The translations under genes were made by a program, and so were the position numbers. This document shows, piece by piece, positions 6,698 through 15,231 of a stretch of DNA of 64,000 bases. Within the stretch, counting starts at the first letter, position 1; the number at the start of each line of letters is the position of its first letter. Source of the DNA: Pseudomonas ovata. GTDB taxonomy: Bacteria > Pseudomonadota > Gammaproteobacteria > Pseudomonadales > Pseudomonadaceae. A model generated the notes under the pieces. The model was not told where the DNA came from, did no database searches, and saw nothing but the letters and a program-made list of their open reading frames with translations. The stretch covers positions 1 to 64,000 of the forward strand of contig NZ_QFFU01000009.1 in assembly GCF_003131185.1 (NCBI RefSeq), in the 5' to 3' direction.

Positions 6698-8740
6698 TCA
6701 CCAGCGGCTGGATTCGAAGAAGAAGTTCGGCACCGGCAGTGCCCGGCCCTGCGCCAGCGCCTGGCGGTACACGCGCTGGCCGACCGCCAGGTCGAGCACG
6801 CCCAGGCCGAACGGCGAGAAGATCGTCGGCCGCGCCGGGTCCAGGGCAATTTCGCCGAGCATCAGTTGCGCCAGGGTGCCGGTGATGAACGAACGATCCT
6901 GGTATTCCTGCACCGCCAGGTGCGGCGAGGTGCCGGCCTTGAGGCAGTGCTCGACGTCGTCGAACAGGTTGTTGGCCTGGGCAATCAGGGCCGGTCCCAG
7001 GTCACGCAGTGAGATATTCAGCACCACTTGCCCAGGCTTCAGCACCGGTTCCAGCACATAGGGGCTGGGCGCGGTGGTGGCGAACGCCAGCAGGTCGGCG
7101 CCCAGGCTCGTGGCCAGGTCCTGCGCCTCGACGCGCAGGCCGTGTTGCCGATGGGCGTGATCGATCAGCGCCTGGGCAGAGTCGGCATGGCTGTCATGCA
7201 CGCTGAGGCGCTCGAACTGCCAGCCATCGGCGACCAGCAGATCAAGCAGGGTGCGGGCGATGAAACCGGCACCGACCAGGGCCAGGTGGCGGGCGCTGCG
7301 TTGTTGACCGTTGATCCAGCGCGCCCCGAGCACGGCCGAGGCGGCGGTGCGCATGGCACTGATGCGTGATGCTTCCAGGCACGCATAGGCGTAGCCGGTG
7401 TGCGGGTCGTTGAGCAGCAGCACGGCCGAGGCGCGCTGCAGGCCAGCGTCGATATTGTCCGGAAAGCTGGAAATCCATTTGATCCCGATCACCGGCTGTT
7501 CGCCGTCAAGGCTGGCCGGCAGCGCAATGATACGGTTGGCCGGCTGCGCAGGAAAACGCAGGAAGTAGCTGTCGGGGTTGATCGTGCGCCCGGCCTCATG
7601 CTGCAGGTAGGCCTGGCGCACATCCTCGATGCACGCCTGGGGATCCGCCGCCAGCAGGTGCGCCACGCTTTCGCCGTCGACCACATGGAAAGACGGCTTT
7701 ACGGGCCCGGCCTGAAGCGCAGGCGCCGGCCTGGAGCCGGGTTCCAGGTAGGTGGTGTGCTGCGGCTCGATGGGCAGGTCGGCCAGTTGCATGCCCAGCA
7801 CCTCACGGCCAAAGCGTTGCTCGACCCAGGCATCGTCGTACAGGGTGTCGAGGTAGCGCTCGCCCCAGTCCGGCGACACTGCCACCACCACCGCCCCCGG
7901 TTCGATGCGCTCGCGCCACGCATGCACGGCGGCCACCACCGTGGCGGTCGAGCCGCCCACCAGCAAGCCGCGAGTGCGCGCCAGCAGGCGGGCCATGGCC
8001 ACGGTGCGCGCTTCGGGGACCATTTCCAGGGCGTGAATACCGTCGGCGTCGAAGATTGGCGGCCGCTGGCTGGTGCCCAGCCCCGGAATGAAACGCCGCG
8101 CGGCCGGGGTGCCAAAGGTCACGGAGCCAACGCTGTCGACGGCGATGATGCGGGTACGCGGATGATGCTTGCGAAAGTACTGCACGCAGCCCATCAGCGT
8201 GCCGGTGGTGCCGGCGCCAACGAACAGGTAATCGACCTGCGCGAAGCTTTCACCGATCGAACGCGCGGTGGTCTGTGCATGGGCGCGCGGGTTGGCGGCG
8301 TTTTCGTACTGGTTTAGCCACACATAGCGAGGATCGCGCATCAACAGCTCGCGGATCAGCGCAATGCGCGTGCCGAGAAAACCGCCATTGGCATCGGCAG
8401 TGTCGACCTGGATCACTTCGGCACCGTAGCTGCGCATCAGGCCGATGCTGTGCCGGGCGCTGTTGGGATCGACCACGCAGGTAAAGCGCAGGCCACGGCT
8501 GGCGCAGAGCATGGCCAGCGCCACGCCCAGATTGCCCGAGGACGATTCGATCAGGACAGTGTCGGGCCGGATCAGGCCGCGGGCCTGCAAGTCGTCGACC
8601 AGAGCCGTGGCGGTCTTGAGCTTGATCGAGCCGGCCGGGTTGAACGACTCCATTTTCAGGTGAAAGTCAGGGCCGATACCGCTCACCTTGAGAAAGGTGC
8701 GGTCGTGAAGAATGTCGCCGAGGGTCTCGAACATGGTCAT
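6698..8740 (-). CDS. SbnA-SbnB fusion: L-2,3-diaminopropionate synthase (PLP domain plus ornithine-cyclodeaminase-like domain)
   Basis: This 680-residue protein joins two enzymes. Residues 1 to about 330 are a cysteine-synthase-fold PLP enzyme: NPAGSIKLK holds the Schiff-base lysine near residue 40, ESSSGNLGVALA and GAGTTGTLMG bind the substrate and phosphate, and SPDWGERYLDTLY is typical of SbnA. From about residue 350 it is a mu-crystallin/ornithine-cyclodeaminase protein with LVGAGFIARTLLDLL as its NAD site. In staphyloferrin B synthesis SbnA joins O-phosphoserine and glutamate, and SbnB oxidatively splits the adduct to L-2,3-diaminopropionate and 2-oxoglutarate; the two are usually separate genes. 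The fusion should channel the adduct. The ATG at 8740 follows the N-hydroxylase stop by four bases; a GTG at 8743 directly after that stop is an alternative. Together with the N-hydroxylase, this points to a diaminopropionate-containing metabolite. Confidence 0.9.
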   Translation of the reverse strand: MTMFETLGDILHDRTFLKVSGIGPDFHLKMESFNPAGSIKLKTATALVDDLQARGLIRPDTVLIESSSGNLGVALAMLCASRGLRFTCVVDPNSARHSIGLMRSYGAEVIQVDTADANGGFLGTRIALIRELLMRDPRYVWLNQYENAANPRAHAQTTARSIGESFAQVDYLFVGAGTTGTLMGCVQYFRKHHPRTRIIAVDSVGSVTFGTPAARRFIPGLGTSQRPPIFDADGIHALEMVPEARTVAMARLLARTRGLLVGGSTATVVAAVHAWRERIEPGAVVVAVSPDWGERYLDTLYDDAWVEQRFGREVLGMQLADLPIEPQHTTYLEPGSRPAPALQAGPVKPSFHVVDGESVAHLLAADPQACIEDVRQAYLQHEAGRTINPDSYFLRFPAQPANRIIALPASLDGEQPVIGIKWISSFPDNIDAGLQRASAVLLLNDPHTGYAYACLEASRISAMRTAASAVLGARWINGQQRSARHLALVGAGFIARTLLDLLVADGWQFERLSVHDSHADSAQALIDHAHRQHGLRVEAQDLATSLGADLLAFATTAPSPYVLEPVLKPGQVVLNISLRDLGPALIAQANNLFDDVEHCLKAGTSPHLAVQEYQDRSFITGTLAQLMLGEIALDPARPTIFSPFGLGVLDLAVGQRVYRQALAQGRALPVPNFFFESSRW

Positions 8741-8743
8741 CAC

Positions 8744-10051
<1,308 letters not shown>

Positions 10052-10140
10052 GAAAGTCTGTCCTTGGTGGGGTGGGTAAATAACGGTGTCGTGTCCATTG
10101 GCGGCTGAAACAGGTCGCTGCCCGGCCGCGCCGACTGTGC

Positions 10141-11112
10141 TCAGGTGTCGGGCCAACGCTCCAGGCCCTGCGGCCCGACCCGCCAGAGGCGATTGCGCAC
10201 GCTATGGCATTCGCCCTGATCGAACGTCATCGGCCCCAGCGGCGTGCTGAACCGTCCATGCCGCAAGGCTTGCAGCAAGGCGGCGCGATCGGGCCACGCG
10301 CGCCCGGCCAAGGCCGCGAGTACGTGCAGCAGGCGCAGGCTTTCGCGGTAGTAAGTCTGTGGCGGCGCCCCGAACAGCGCCTGGTGCTGGCGCGTACCAG
10401 GGCAATCGCCCGGGCCATCATCGAAGCCGATCACGTAGGTGTCGCGGTCATGGGCGGCGGCGTAGCCCAGGTGCGGTGAAGCGGCATCATCGGTGAGCAC
10501 CAGCGGTCGGCGGCTGCCTGCCCGGCGCCGGGCCTGCCAGTGTTCGCGGCTGGGCTTGAGGCGCCCGGCGAAAATTTCCACCTCGGCCTGCTCAGGCATT
10601 TCGACCTGCTTGAGCCCCTGCTCGCTCGCCTGCCGGGCAATCGCCGCTGCCAATGCCTGGCCATGGGCGCTGTCATCGGCATCGATGTGCAGGCGCTGCC
10701 AATGCCGGCCCTGCAACCAGGCCAGCAGGTCAGCGGCCAGTTGCCGGTCGCAGGCACAACCGCGCATGACATTGTCGTGCTGCGTCAGGGCGTCCACCGT
10801 GGCGGCCGGGGTCAGCAAGGCAATGTCGGCCTGGCGATACAACGGTGCAGCCGCCAGGGCGGCGTCGGAAGAAAAGTGCCCGAGCACCACATCGGCGCCC
10901 CAGGCAATCATCTGCCGGGCCACTTCGGCGCCACGCTGCGGGTCGGCACCATCGTCAAGCCAGTGCCAGCGCACCCTGTGCAGCGCTGGCAGCTCATTGC
11001 GCGCCACGGCCATGGCACGCAAGAAAGTGCGTGCATGCGGGGTGACCGCCGGGTCGAACACGGCACTGACCCCGACCTGCAAAGGCCTTGGCCACGCGTT
11101 ATCACTGTTCAT
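10141..11112 (-). CDS. Leucine-binding-type (type I periplasmic fold) protein without signal peptide
   Basis: The 323-residue product resembles the ligand-binding subunits of branched-chain amino-acid transporters (Peripla_BP_5/6): LQVGVSAVFDPAVTPHARTFLRAM at the start, WGADVVLGHFSSDAALAAAPLY and IALLTPAATVDAL in the first lobe. It starts at ATG 11112 with AAGGAAA upstream and begins MNSDNAWPRPLQ, so there is no hydrophobic export signal. No ABC permease or ATPase accompanies it. It overlaps the oxidase stop by 11 bases. The only well-known cytoplasmic protein of this fold in pseudomonads is AmiC, the amide sensor that controls AmiR. A sensing role, or binding an intermediate, is therefore more likely than transport, although no AmiR-like partner is visible. 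The function is unknown. Confidence 0.7.
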   Translation of the reverse strand: MNSDNAWPRPLQVGVSAVFDPAVTPHARTFLRAMAVARNELPALHRVRWHWLDDGADPQRGAEVARQMIAWGADVVLGHFSSDAALAAAPLYRQADIALLTPAATVDALTQHDNVMRGCACDRQLAADLLAWLQGRHWQRLHIDADDSAHGQALAAAIARQASEQGLKQVEMPEQAEVEIFAGRLKPSREHWQARRRAGSRRPLVLTDDAASPHLGYAAAHDRDTYVIGFDDGPGDCPGTRQHQALFGAPPQTYYRESLRLLHVLAALAGRAWPDRAALLQALRHGRFSTPLGPMTFDQGECHSVRNRLWRVGPQGLERWPDT

Positions 11113-12241
11113 GACCGTTTCCTTGTTGCAGATCCGCTGGCTGGATCCTGTGCAGGGCACGCCGTGCGCACAGCGCGGTCCATGGCGACGCCATGCCGGG
11201 GTCGCCGGTGGTCAGGTAGCGGTTCACCTGCCGGCCGGCAATGTCGGCAATGCCCGGCGCGAACTTGAAGCCCAGCCCGGACAACCCGCAGGCCACATAC
11301 AGGCCACGCTGATCGTCGACAAAGCCCAACAGCGGTCGACCATCGGCGCTGTAGCTGTCGAAGCCGGGCAGGATGTCGAGCACCTGCGCCTGGCCGCCGC
11401 CGGCCAGTTGCGTCACGCGCTTAAGGGCGTCGTGGTAATGCCGGGCGTCGGGGGGCGCCAGGTCTTGCGGCCACGCGGCCCGGTCGCGCAGGCCGCAGCC
11501 GCTCTGCACGATATGGCGGCTGAGGGGGATGGCGTAGCTGGCGCTGGGCGCATCGATCACCGGCAGCGACCAGCTGCGTTCGGTCAACACCCGGGCCAGC
11601 GGAATGCTGCGGCTTTCGAGCGCCAGCGCCGGCAACAACCGACGGGTCCAGGCGCCGCTGGCCAGCACCACGACCCGGCAGCGCAGGCGCGCCTGGCCCA
11701 AGTGAATGCTGGCCGAGCCGTCGGCCTGCCAGTCGATGGCCTGCACCTGGCAATGCTCCAGCACCAGGCCCTGACTGCGCAGCACACCGCACAAGCGTGC
11801 CGTGGCCTGGCGTACGTCACCGACACAGGCATTGGGCTCGAACAGGTCGAGCCGGTCGTCGCGGCGGGCATACAGGCCGTGGCCTTGTAGCCACTGCATC
11901 GGGTACTCGGCACTGGCGTGGCAGTCGATGGCCGCTTGCAGGTCGGCCTGCTGATCCACTCCGGCGCGGTACAGCACGCCGGTGCAACGTAGCGCCTGGG
12001 TGTAGGTGGTCGCGAACACCGGGCTGCGCATCACCTGCAGAGAATGCGCGGTAAGTTGCATCAGCAATGGGTCGGCGTCATACAGGCGCACCAGCCCGCC
12101 GGACCAGGCGCTGGCGCCCAGGCTGGCAACGCTGCCCTGTTCGAGCAGCGCCACGGTCAGGCCCAGGCTGGTCAGGCGCGCCGCAATGCTGGCGCCGACG
12201 ATGCCGGCGCCAATCACGGCGACTTGATAATCGATGTCCAT
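11102..12241 (-). CDS. FAD-dependent amine/amino-acid oxidase (DAO/glycine-oxidase family)
   Basis: The 379-residue flavoenzyme has the N-terminal ADP-binding motif VIGAGIVGASIAARL (residues 9-23), the family arginine/tryptophan stretch SAWSGGLVRLYD, and the C-terminal DGRPLLGFV and GLSGLGFKFAPGIA elements of glycine/D-amino-acid oxidases. It begins 11 bases after the MetRS-like gene. In the published s56-p1 pathway a homologous oxidase acts on the lysine-glycine hydrazine to release hydrazinoacetate and an aldehyde. Finding the same family next to the N-N forming pair supports an equivalent step here, which is an inference from gene order. Oxidation of a diaminopropionate-derived amine is an alternative. 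Confidence 0.88.
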   Translation of the reverse strand: MDIDYQVAVIGAGIVGASIAARLTSLGLTVALLEQGSVASLGASAWSGGLVRLYDADPLLMQLTAHSLQVMRSPVFATTYTQALRCTGVLYRAGVDQQADLQAAIDCHASAEYPMQWLQGHGLYARRDDRLDLFEPNACVGDVRQATARLCGVLRSQGLVLEHCQVQAIDWQADGSASIHLGQARLRCRVVVLASGAWTRRLLPALALESRSIPLARVLTERSWSLPVIDAPSASYAIPLSRHIVQSGCGLRDRAAWPQDLAPPDARHYHDALKRVTQLAGGGQAQVLDILPGFDSYSADGRPLLGFVDDQRGLYVACGLSGLGFKFAPGIADIAGRQVNRYLTTGDPGMASPWTALCARRALHRIQPADLQQGNGHEQ

Positions 12242-12252
12242 ATCAGGTGCGC

Positions 12253-13752
12253 TCAGATGGAATAGTCGACAGCCGGCCCGGACAACACCGTGGCGGTAAT
12301 CCGGTCTTCAGGCAGGCCATAGGCGCGGATCAAGTGGGCGGCGGTGCCCGGGATCAGGCTCTTGCCCATCACCGCGATCAAGGCGGCCAGGTGGCTGACC
12401 GGACGGCCTTCGGCCAGGCGCGTTCGGGCAATGGCAATGGCATCGAGCAGCACCTGGGCCATGTGCCGGATCGAGAAATGCTTGAGCTCCGAGGCCCTGC
12501 ACCATTGCAGGCGCAAGGCTTCGAGCAAGGCGGCGTCCGCCCCGCAAAAGCCGCTCCACCAATGATCATGCTGGGCAGGACCGGCCTGCAGCAGCCTGGG
12601 GAAGAACTCACCGAACACTTCCTGGCGCCAGGCCTGGAACGTCGCCAGGCGGAAATCACCTTCGCTCTGTTCCGGGGCGATGCTGGCCAGATACAACCGG
12701 GCGCTGTCCGGGCAGGCTTCGCGGGCCAGGTCGGCGACCCAGATGGCATGGTTGCGGCTGGTCGACAGGTTCAGGCCATCAAGGGTGAGGAACTGGTTGG
12801 GCACGAAATGCTGCCGCACGCGCAAACCCTCGTGGGCGGCCAGTTGCGCCGGGTAGACGATGCAATGGCTGAACACGCAATCGAAACCGAGAAAATTGAC
12901 CAGCGTGCCCTGCCCCGAGCGCCAGTACTGATTGAAAAGCTCCGGGTTGCCGATGCGGTCGGCGTATTCACGGAAGGCGGCGATGTAGCCGGCCAGGCCC
13001 ATGAACCAGGTGTGCACCCGGCACGAGCCGTCGGCGGCCAGGTCCAGCCCGCCGTCATGCGGCCGGGTCACACCCCAGTCATGCAGGTGTTCGAGGGTGT
13101 CGCGCAGCCAGCCGTTGAGCGGCTCGCGCCACGACCGTCCAAGCAAGGTGTCACGCAGGACCGGCTTGAAATCGGCCAGCTTGAGAAACGCTCGGTGCGT
13201 AGGTTTCAGGTGTGGCGCCTTGTGGCACAGCTTGCAGTACAGGCCGCTCATCAACGCTGCATCCGGGGCCTGGGCGCAGTGTTCGCACTGGCTGGGGTCC
13301 GAGTCATGACCGCAGTAGTTGCACAGTCCACGGGCAAAGGCTTCATAGCCCCATTTGTCGCAGTCGGCGCAGTAGGGTTCGTCGCTGTCACGAAATTCGA
13401 TGGCGCCGGCGTCGCACAATTTATCGAACACTTCGCTGACCGCCTGGTGGAACCAGGGGTTGTCATACGGGCGCATCCAGTTGTCCGGCTGAATGCCCAC
13501 GGCCGCCAGCGAGGCTTCGATGCGGTCGGTGTTGCGCCGTGCCAGCTCGATCGGGTCGACGCCCTGCTCCAGCCCCTTGCGCAGCATGTAGGACTGGTAG
13601 TCGTCGGAATAGGACAGCAGCACGCACTCATGACCGCGCTGGCGCTGCACCCGGGTGAACACGTCGGCGCCCAGGAAGGGACCGGCGATGTGGCCGATGT
13701 GCAGGTCGCCGTTGGGCGTTGGCGGGGTGATGGTGACAATGAACTTAGCCAT
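12253..13752 (-). CDS. Methionyl-tRNA-synthetase-like enzyme; MetRS half of a split hydrazine synthetase
   Basis: The 499-residue protein has the class I synthetase fold with HIGH at residues 18-21 and four zinc-knuckle cysteine pairs (C128/131, C144/147, C156/159, C173/176). The second signature, KMSKS in real MetRS, is degraded to LNLSTS (327-332), and the protein is shorter than housekeeping MetRS. It is thus a paralogue unlikely to charge tRNA for translation. In hydrazine synthetases such as Spb40 (s56-p1) a MetRS-like domain activates an amino acid and esterifies it onto an N-hydroxyamine, and a cupin domain then rearranges this to an N-N bond. Here the ATG overlaps the cupin stop by eight bases, so the two domains are adjacent genes in the same order as the fusion. 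The amino acid used is unknown; diaminopropionate is a candidate because its synthase is in the operon. Confidence 0.88.
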   Translation of the reverse strand: MAKFIVTITPPTPNGDLHIGHIAGPFLGADVFTRVQRQRGHECVLLSYSDDYQSYMLRKGLEQGVDPIELARRNTDRIEASLAAVGIQPDNWMRPYDNPWFHQAVSEVFDKLCDAGAIEFRDSDEPYCADCDKWGYEAFARGLCNYCGHDSDPSQCEHCAQAPDAALMSGLYCKLCHKAPHLKPTHRAFLKLADFKPVLRDTLLGRSWREPLNGWLRDTLEHLHDWGVTRPHDGGLDLAADGSCRVHTWFMGLAGYIAAFREYADRIGNPELFNQYWRSGQGTLVNFLGFDCVFSHCIVYPAQLAAHEGLRVRQHFVPNQFLTLDGLNLSTSRNHAIWVADLAREACPDSARLYLASIAPEQSEGDFRLATFQAWRQEVFGEFFPRLLQAGPAQHDHWWSGFCGADAALLEALRLQWCRASELKHFSIRHMAQVLLDAIAIARTRLAEGRPVSHLAALIAVMGKSLIPGTAAHLIRAYGLPEDRITATVLSGPAVDYSI

Positions 13753-14137
13753 CGAGGCACCCCGTCGTGTCCGTGTGACGAGCGAGGAAGTCGTTGACGT
13801 GGTTCAGGTCCCACCAGATCACGTAGAAGTGAAAGTCGTCGTCGGAATCATTGATGACGTAGTGGTGGGTGTGCTTCGGAATGGCAGCAATGTCGCCTTG
13901 GGTAAAGCTCATTTCCCGGTCGCCGATCACCAGCCGTGCCGTGCCCTGGATGGCGATGAACAATTCCTGGTCGATCTGCGTATGGGTGGCGCTGGTGGTG
14001 CCGGGGCGCACCACGCACCAGCCGCCACCAAACGGCATCGGATAGCCTTCCCAAGGCAGCAGACGGCTGCCGTCCAGGCCGTATTCGTGAACCAGGGCGT
14101 CAAAGCGCGTCTTACGGTAGATATCGAACGGTTCCAT
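13745..14137 (-). CDS. Cupin protein; cupin half of a split hydrazine synthetase
   Basis: The 130-residue single-domain cupin has motif 1 around TH52TQIDQE58 with the glycine of IQG, and motif 2 around IPKH89THH92. These give enough His and Glu ligands for one metal, though the usual HxH is reduced to one clear histidine. It is the first gene of the operon. The ATG at 14137 is used (a TTG at 14143 is also in frame) and no strong ribosome site is visible. The gene is fused by overlap to the MetRS-like gene. In hydrazine synthetases the zinc cupin domain catalyses the rearrangement that makes the N-N bond. On its own this would be only 'cupin'; the context raises the specific assignment. Confidence 0.85.
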   Translation of the reverse strand: MEPFDIYRKTRFDALVHEYGLDGSRLLPWEGYPMPFGGGWCVVRPGTTSATHTQIDQELFIAIQGTARLVIGDREMSFTQGDIAAIPKHTHHYVINDSDDDFHFYVIWWDLNHVNDFLARHTDTTGCLDG

Positions 14138-14267
14138 GCTCAAGCCCGTGTGTGGTTGGTGGCCAAAGCATGAAATGTGCGACGTAGACGCGCTATCGGA
14201 TCCCCGGATAGCTCAGGGGTGACGGATCAAGGAATTCAATCGATGACCTTTTATCGTTACACCTGAA

Positions 14268-14298
14268 CTGTATCGGTTCTGTCGATTGTCTGTATTGA
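14268..14298. promoter_or_regulatory. Candidate operator: direct repeats CTGTATYG between the operon and the DUF2790 gene
   Basis: CTGTATCGG (14268-14276) and CTGTATTGA (14290-14298) are repeated in the same orientation 22 bases apart, two helical turns, in the 257-base gap between divergent genes. Direct repeats of this kind are bound by MocR/GntR-type regulators in other pseudomonad promoters. No regulator gene lies in the operon, so the binder is unknown. The site could serve either the operon or the divergent small gene. Confidence 0.4.
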
Positions 14299-14394
14299 TA
14301 GCCACCATTTCTGGTGATCGGGGGGCCTCTCTAGAATGGCGGCACAGGCAAAGCAAACCCAAGACTTTGCACAGATGATGCAGTGGAGAACCCC

Positions 14395-14655
14395 ATGAAA
14401 TATGTAATTTTTGCGGCCCTGTCGATGTTCAGCGTAATGGCTTCGGCCAATACCGATACATCTGCGCAGCCGGTCGATGTCCAGCAGTACAGCTACAACC
14501 AAAGGCTCGATGTGGCCAAAGTGATCAGCATCGACGCAGCCGACTCCGACCTGTGCGAGCCCGTGGCGGCCAGCATGGTCTACCTCGACAGCCAGGGTGT
14601 TGAGCATGAACTGCACTACTCGCGCTTGAGCGAAACCTGCTCGACGCATGGTTGA
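14395..14655 (+). CDS. Small exported DUF2790 protein
   Basis: The 86-residue precursor has a clear signal peptide (MKYVIFAALSMFSVMASA, cut before NTDTS). The mature domain contains two cysteines (SDLCEPV and SETCSTHG) and the stretch YNQRLDVAKVIS typical of DUF2790, a family found almost only in Pseudomonas. The ATG at 14395 has GGAG six bases upstream. Its function is unknown; members are periplasmic and often several per genome. It is divergent from the biosynthetic operon and followed by its own terminator, so it forms a single-gene unit. Confidence 0.85.
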   Translation: MKYVIFAALSMFSVMASANTDTSAQPVDVQQYSYNQRLDVAKVISIDAADSDLCEPVAASMVYLDSQGVEHELHYSRLSETCSTHG

Positions 14656-14671
14656 TCGCGCCATGAACGAC

Positions 14672-14713
14672 AAGGCCGCCGAGCATCGGGTTCAGGCGGC
14701 CTTCTGGTTTTTA
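14672..14713 (+). terminator. Rho-independent terminator after the DUF2790 gene
   Basis: AAGGCCGCC (14672-14680) pairs with GGCGGCCTT (14695-14703) and is followed by TCTGGTTTTT. The stem ends 17 bases downstream of the small exported protein's stop region and faces the minus-strand SUKH gene. Confidence 0.85.
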
Positions 14714-14723
14714 CTGCACGTGC

Positions 14724-15137
14724 TCACTCCTTGCCGACCCGTGCCATGAATTGCGCAAAGTCAGCCGCAATCACCTGTATGGACTCTTGCGGCTCGATTG
14801 CACTGAACCAGACCACAGGCCAGGGTGGCGCAGGCCCTCTCAGATCGAAGGCCATGAAATCGCCCACGCCATTGCTGCCAAAGACAAACAGGCCCGGCAG
14901 CGTTTGCTCATGAAACGCAATATTTTCGGGGTCTGCTGCGCACTGCGCCGAATCGAGCACCAGGATAAGGGGCATGACTTCCAGCGGCCCTTCACCGCCG
15001 TTACTGAATGCCAGTAACTGGTAGTACTGCTCCGGCAATACCTGCGGCGCCACCTCTCGCAACCTGGCCAGCGCCTCTTGCGAAGCACCGCTGACACCGT
15101 GCCACTGCCCGTCGATCATCACTGTCAATTGCTCCAC
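14724..15137 (-). CDS. SMI1/KNR4 (SUKH) domain protein
   Basis: The 137-residue acidic protein has SUKH-fold features: an N-terminal LPEQYYQLLAFSNGGEG, then PLILVLDSA and the late GLFVFGSNGVGDFMAFDLR motif. Bacterial SUKH proteins often act as immunity proteins to polymorphic or contact-dependent toxins. No toxin gene is adjacent, so this is either an orphan immunity protein or a housekeeping member. The first ATG at 15137 is used. It is transcribed alone, and the MFS gene upstream ends 94 bases before its start. Confidence 0.75.
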   Translation of the reverse strand: MEQLTVMIDGQWHGVSGASQEALARLREVAPQVLPEQYYQLLAFSNGGEGPLEVMPLILVLDSAQCAADPENIAFHEQTLPGLFVFGSNGVGDFMAFDLRGPAPPWPVVWFSAIEPQESIQVIAADFAQFMARVGKE

Positions 15138-15231
15138 TCATCGATCCTATGGCCATGATGCGAGAAAACGGGGTCGTTTCTCTCGTCGGCGTCCGGCACA
15201 TTGTGCATGAGGCTAGCAGGCTACACCGCCC

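Noticed and set aside
4887..7061. Plus-strand open frame (724 codons) opposite the FAD/NAD(P) protein
   Set aside because: Antisense shadow of a coherent flavoprotein and the start of the SbnAB gene; no ribosome site or motif.
12067..13797. Plus-strand frame (576 codons) opposite the MetRS-like gene
   Set aside because: The minus strand has HIGH and zinc motifs; the plus frame has only low-complexity composition.
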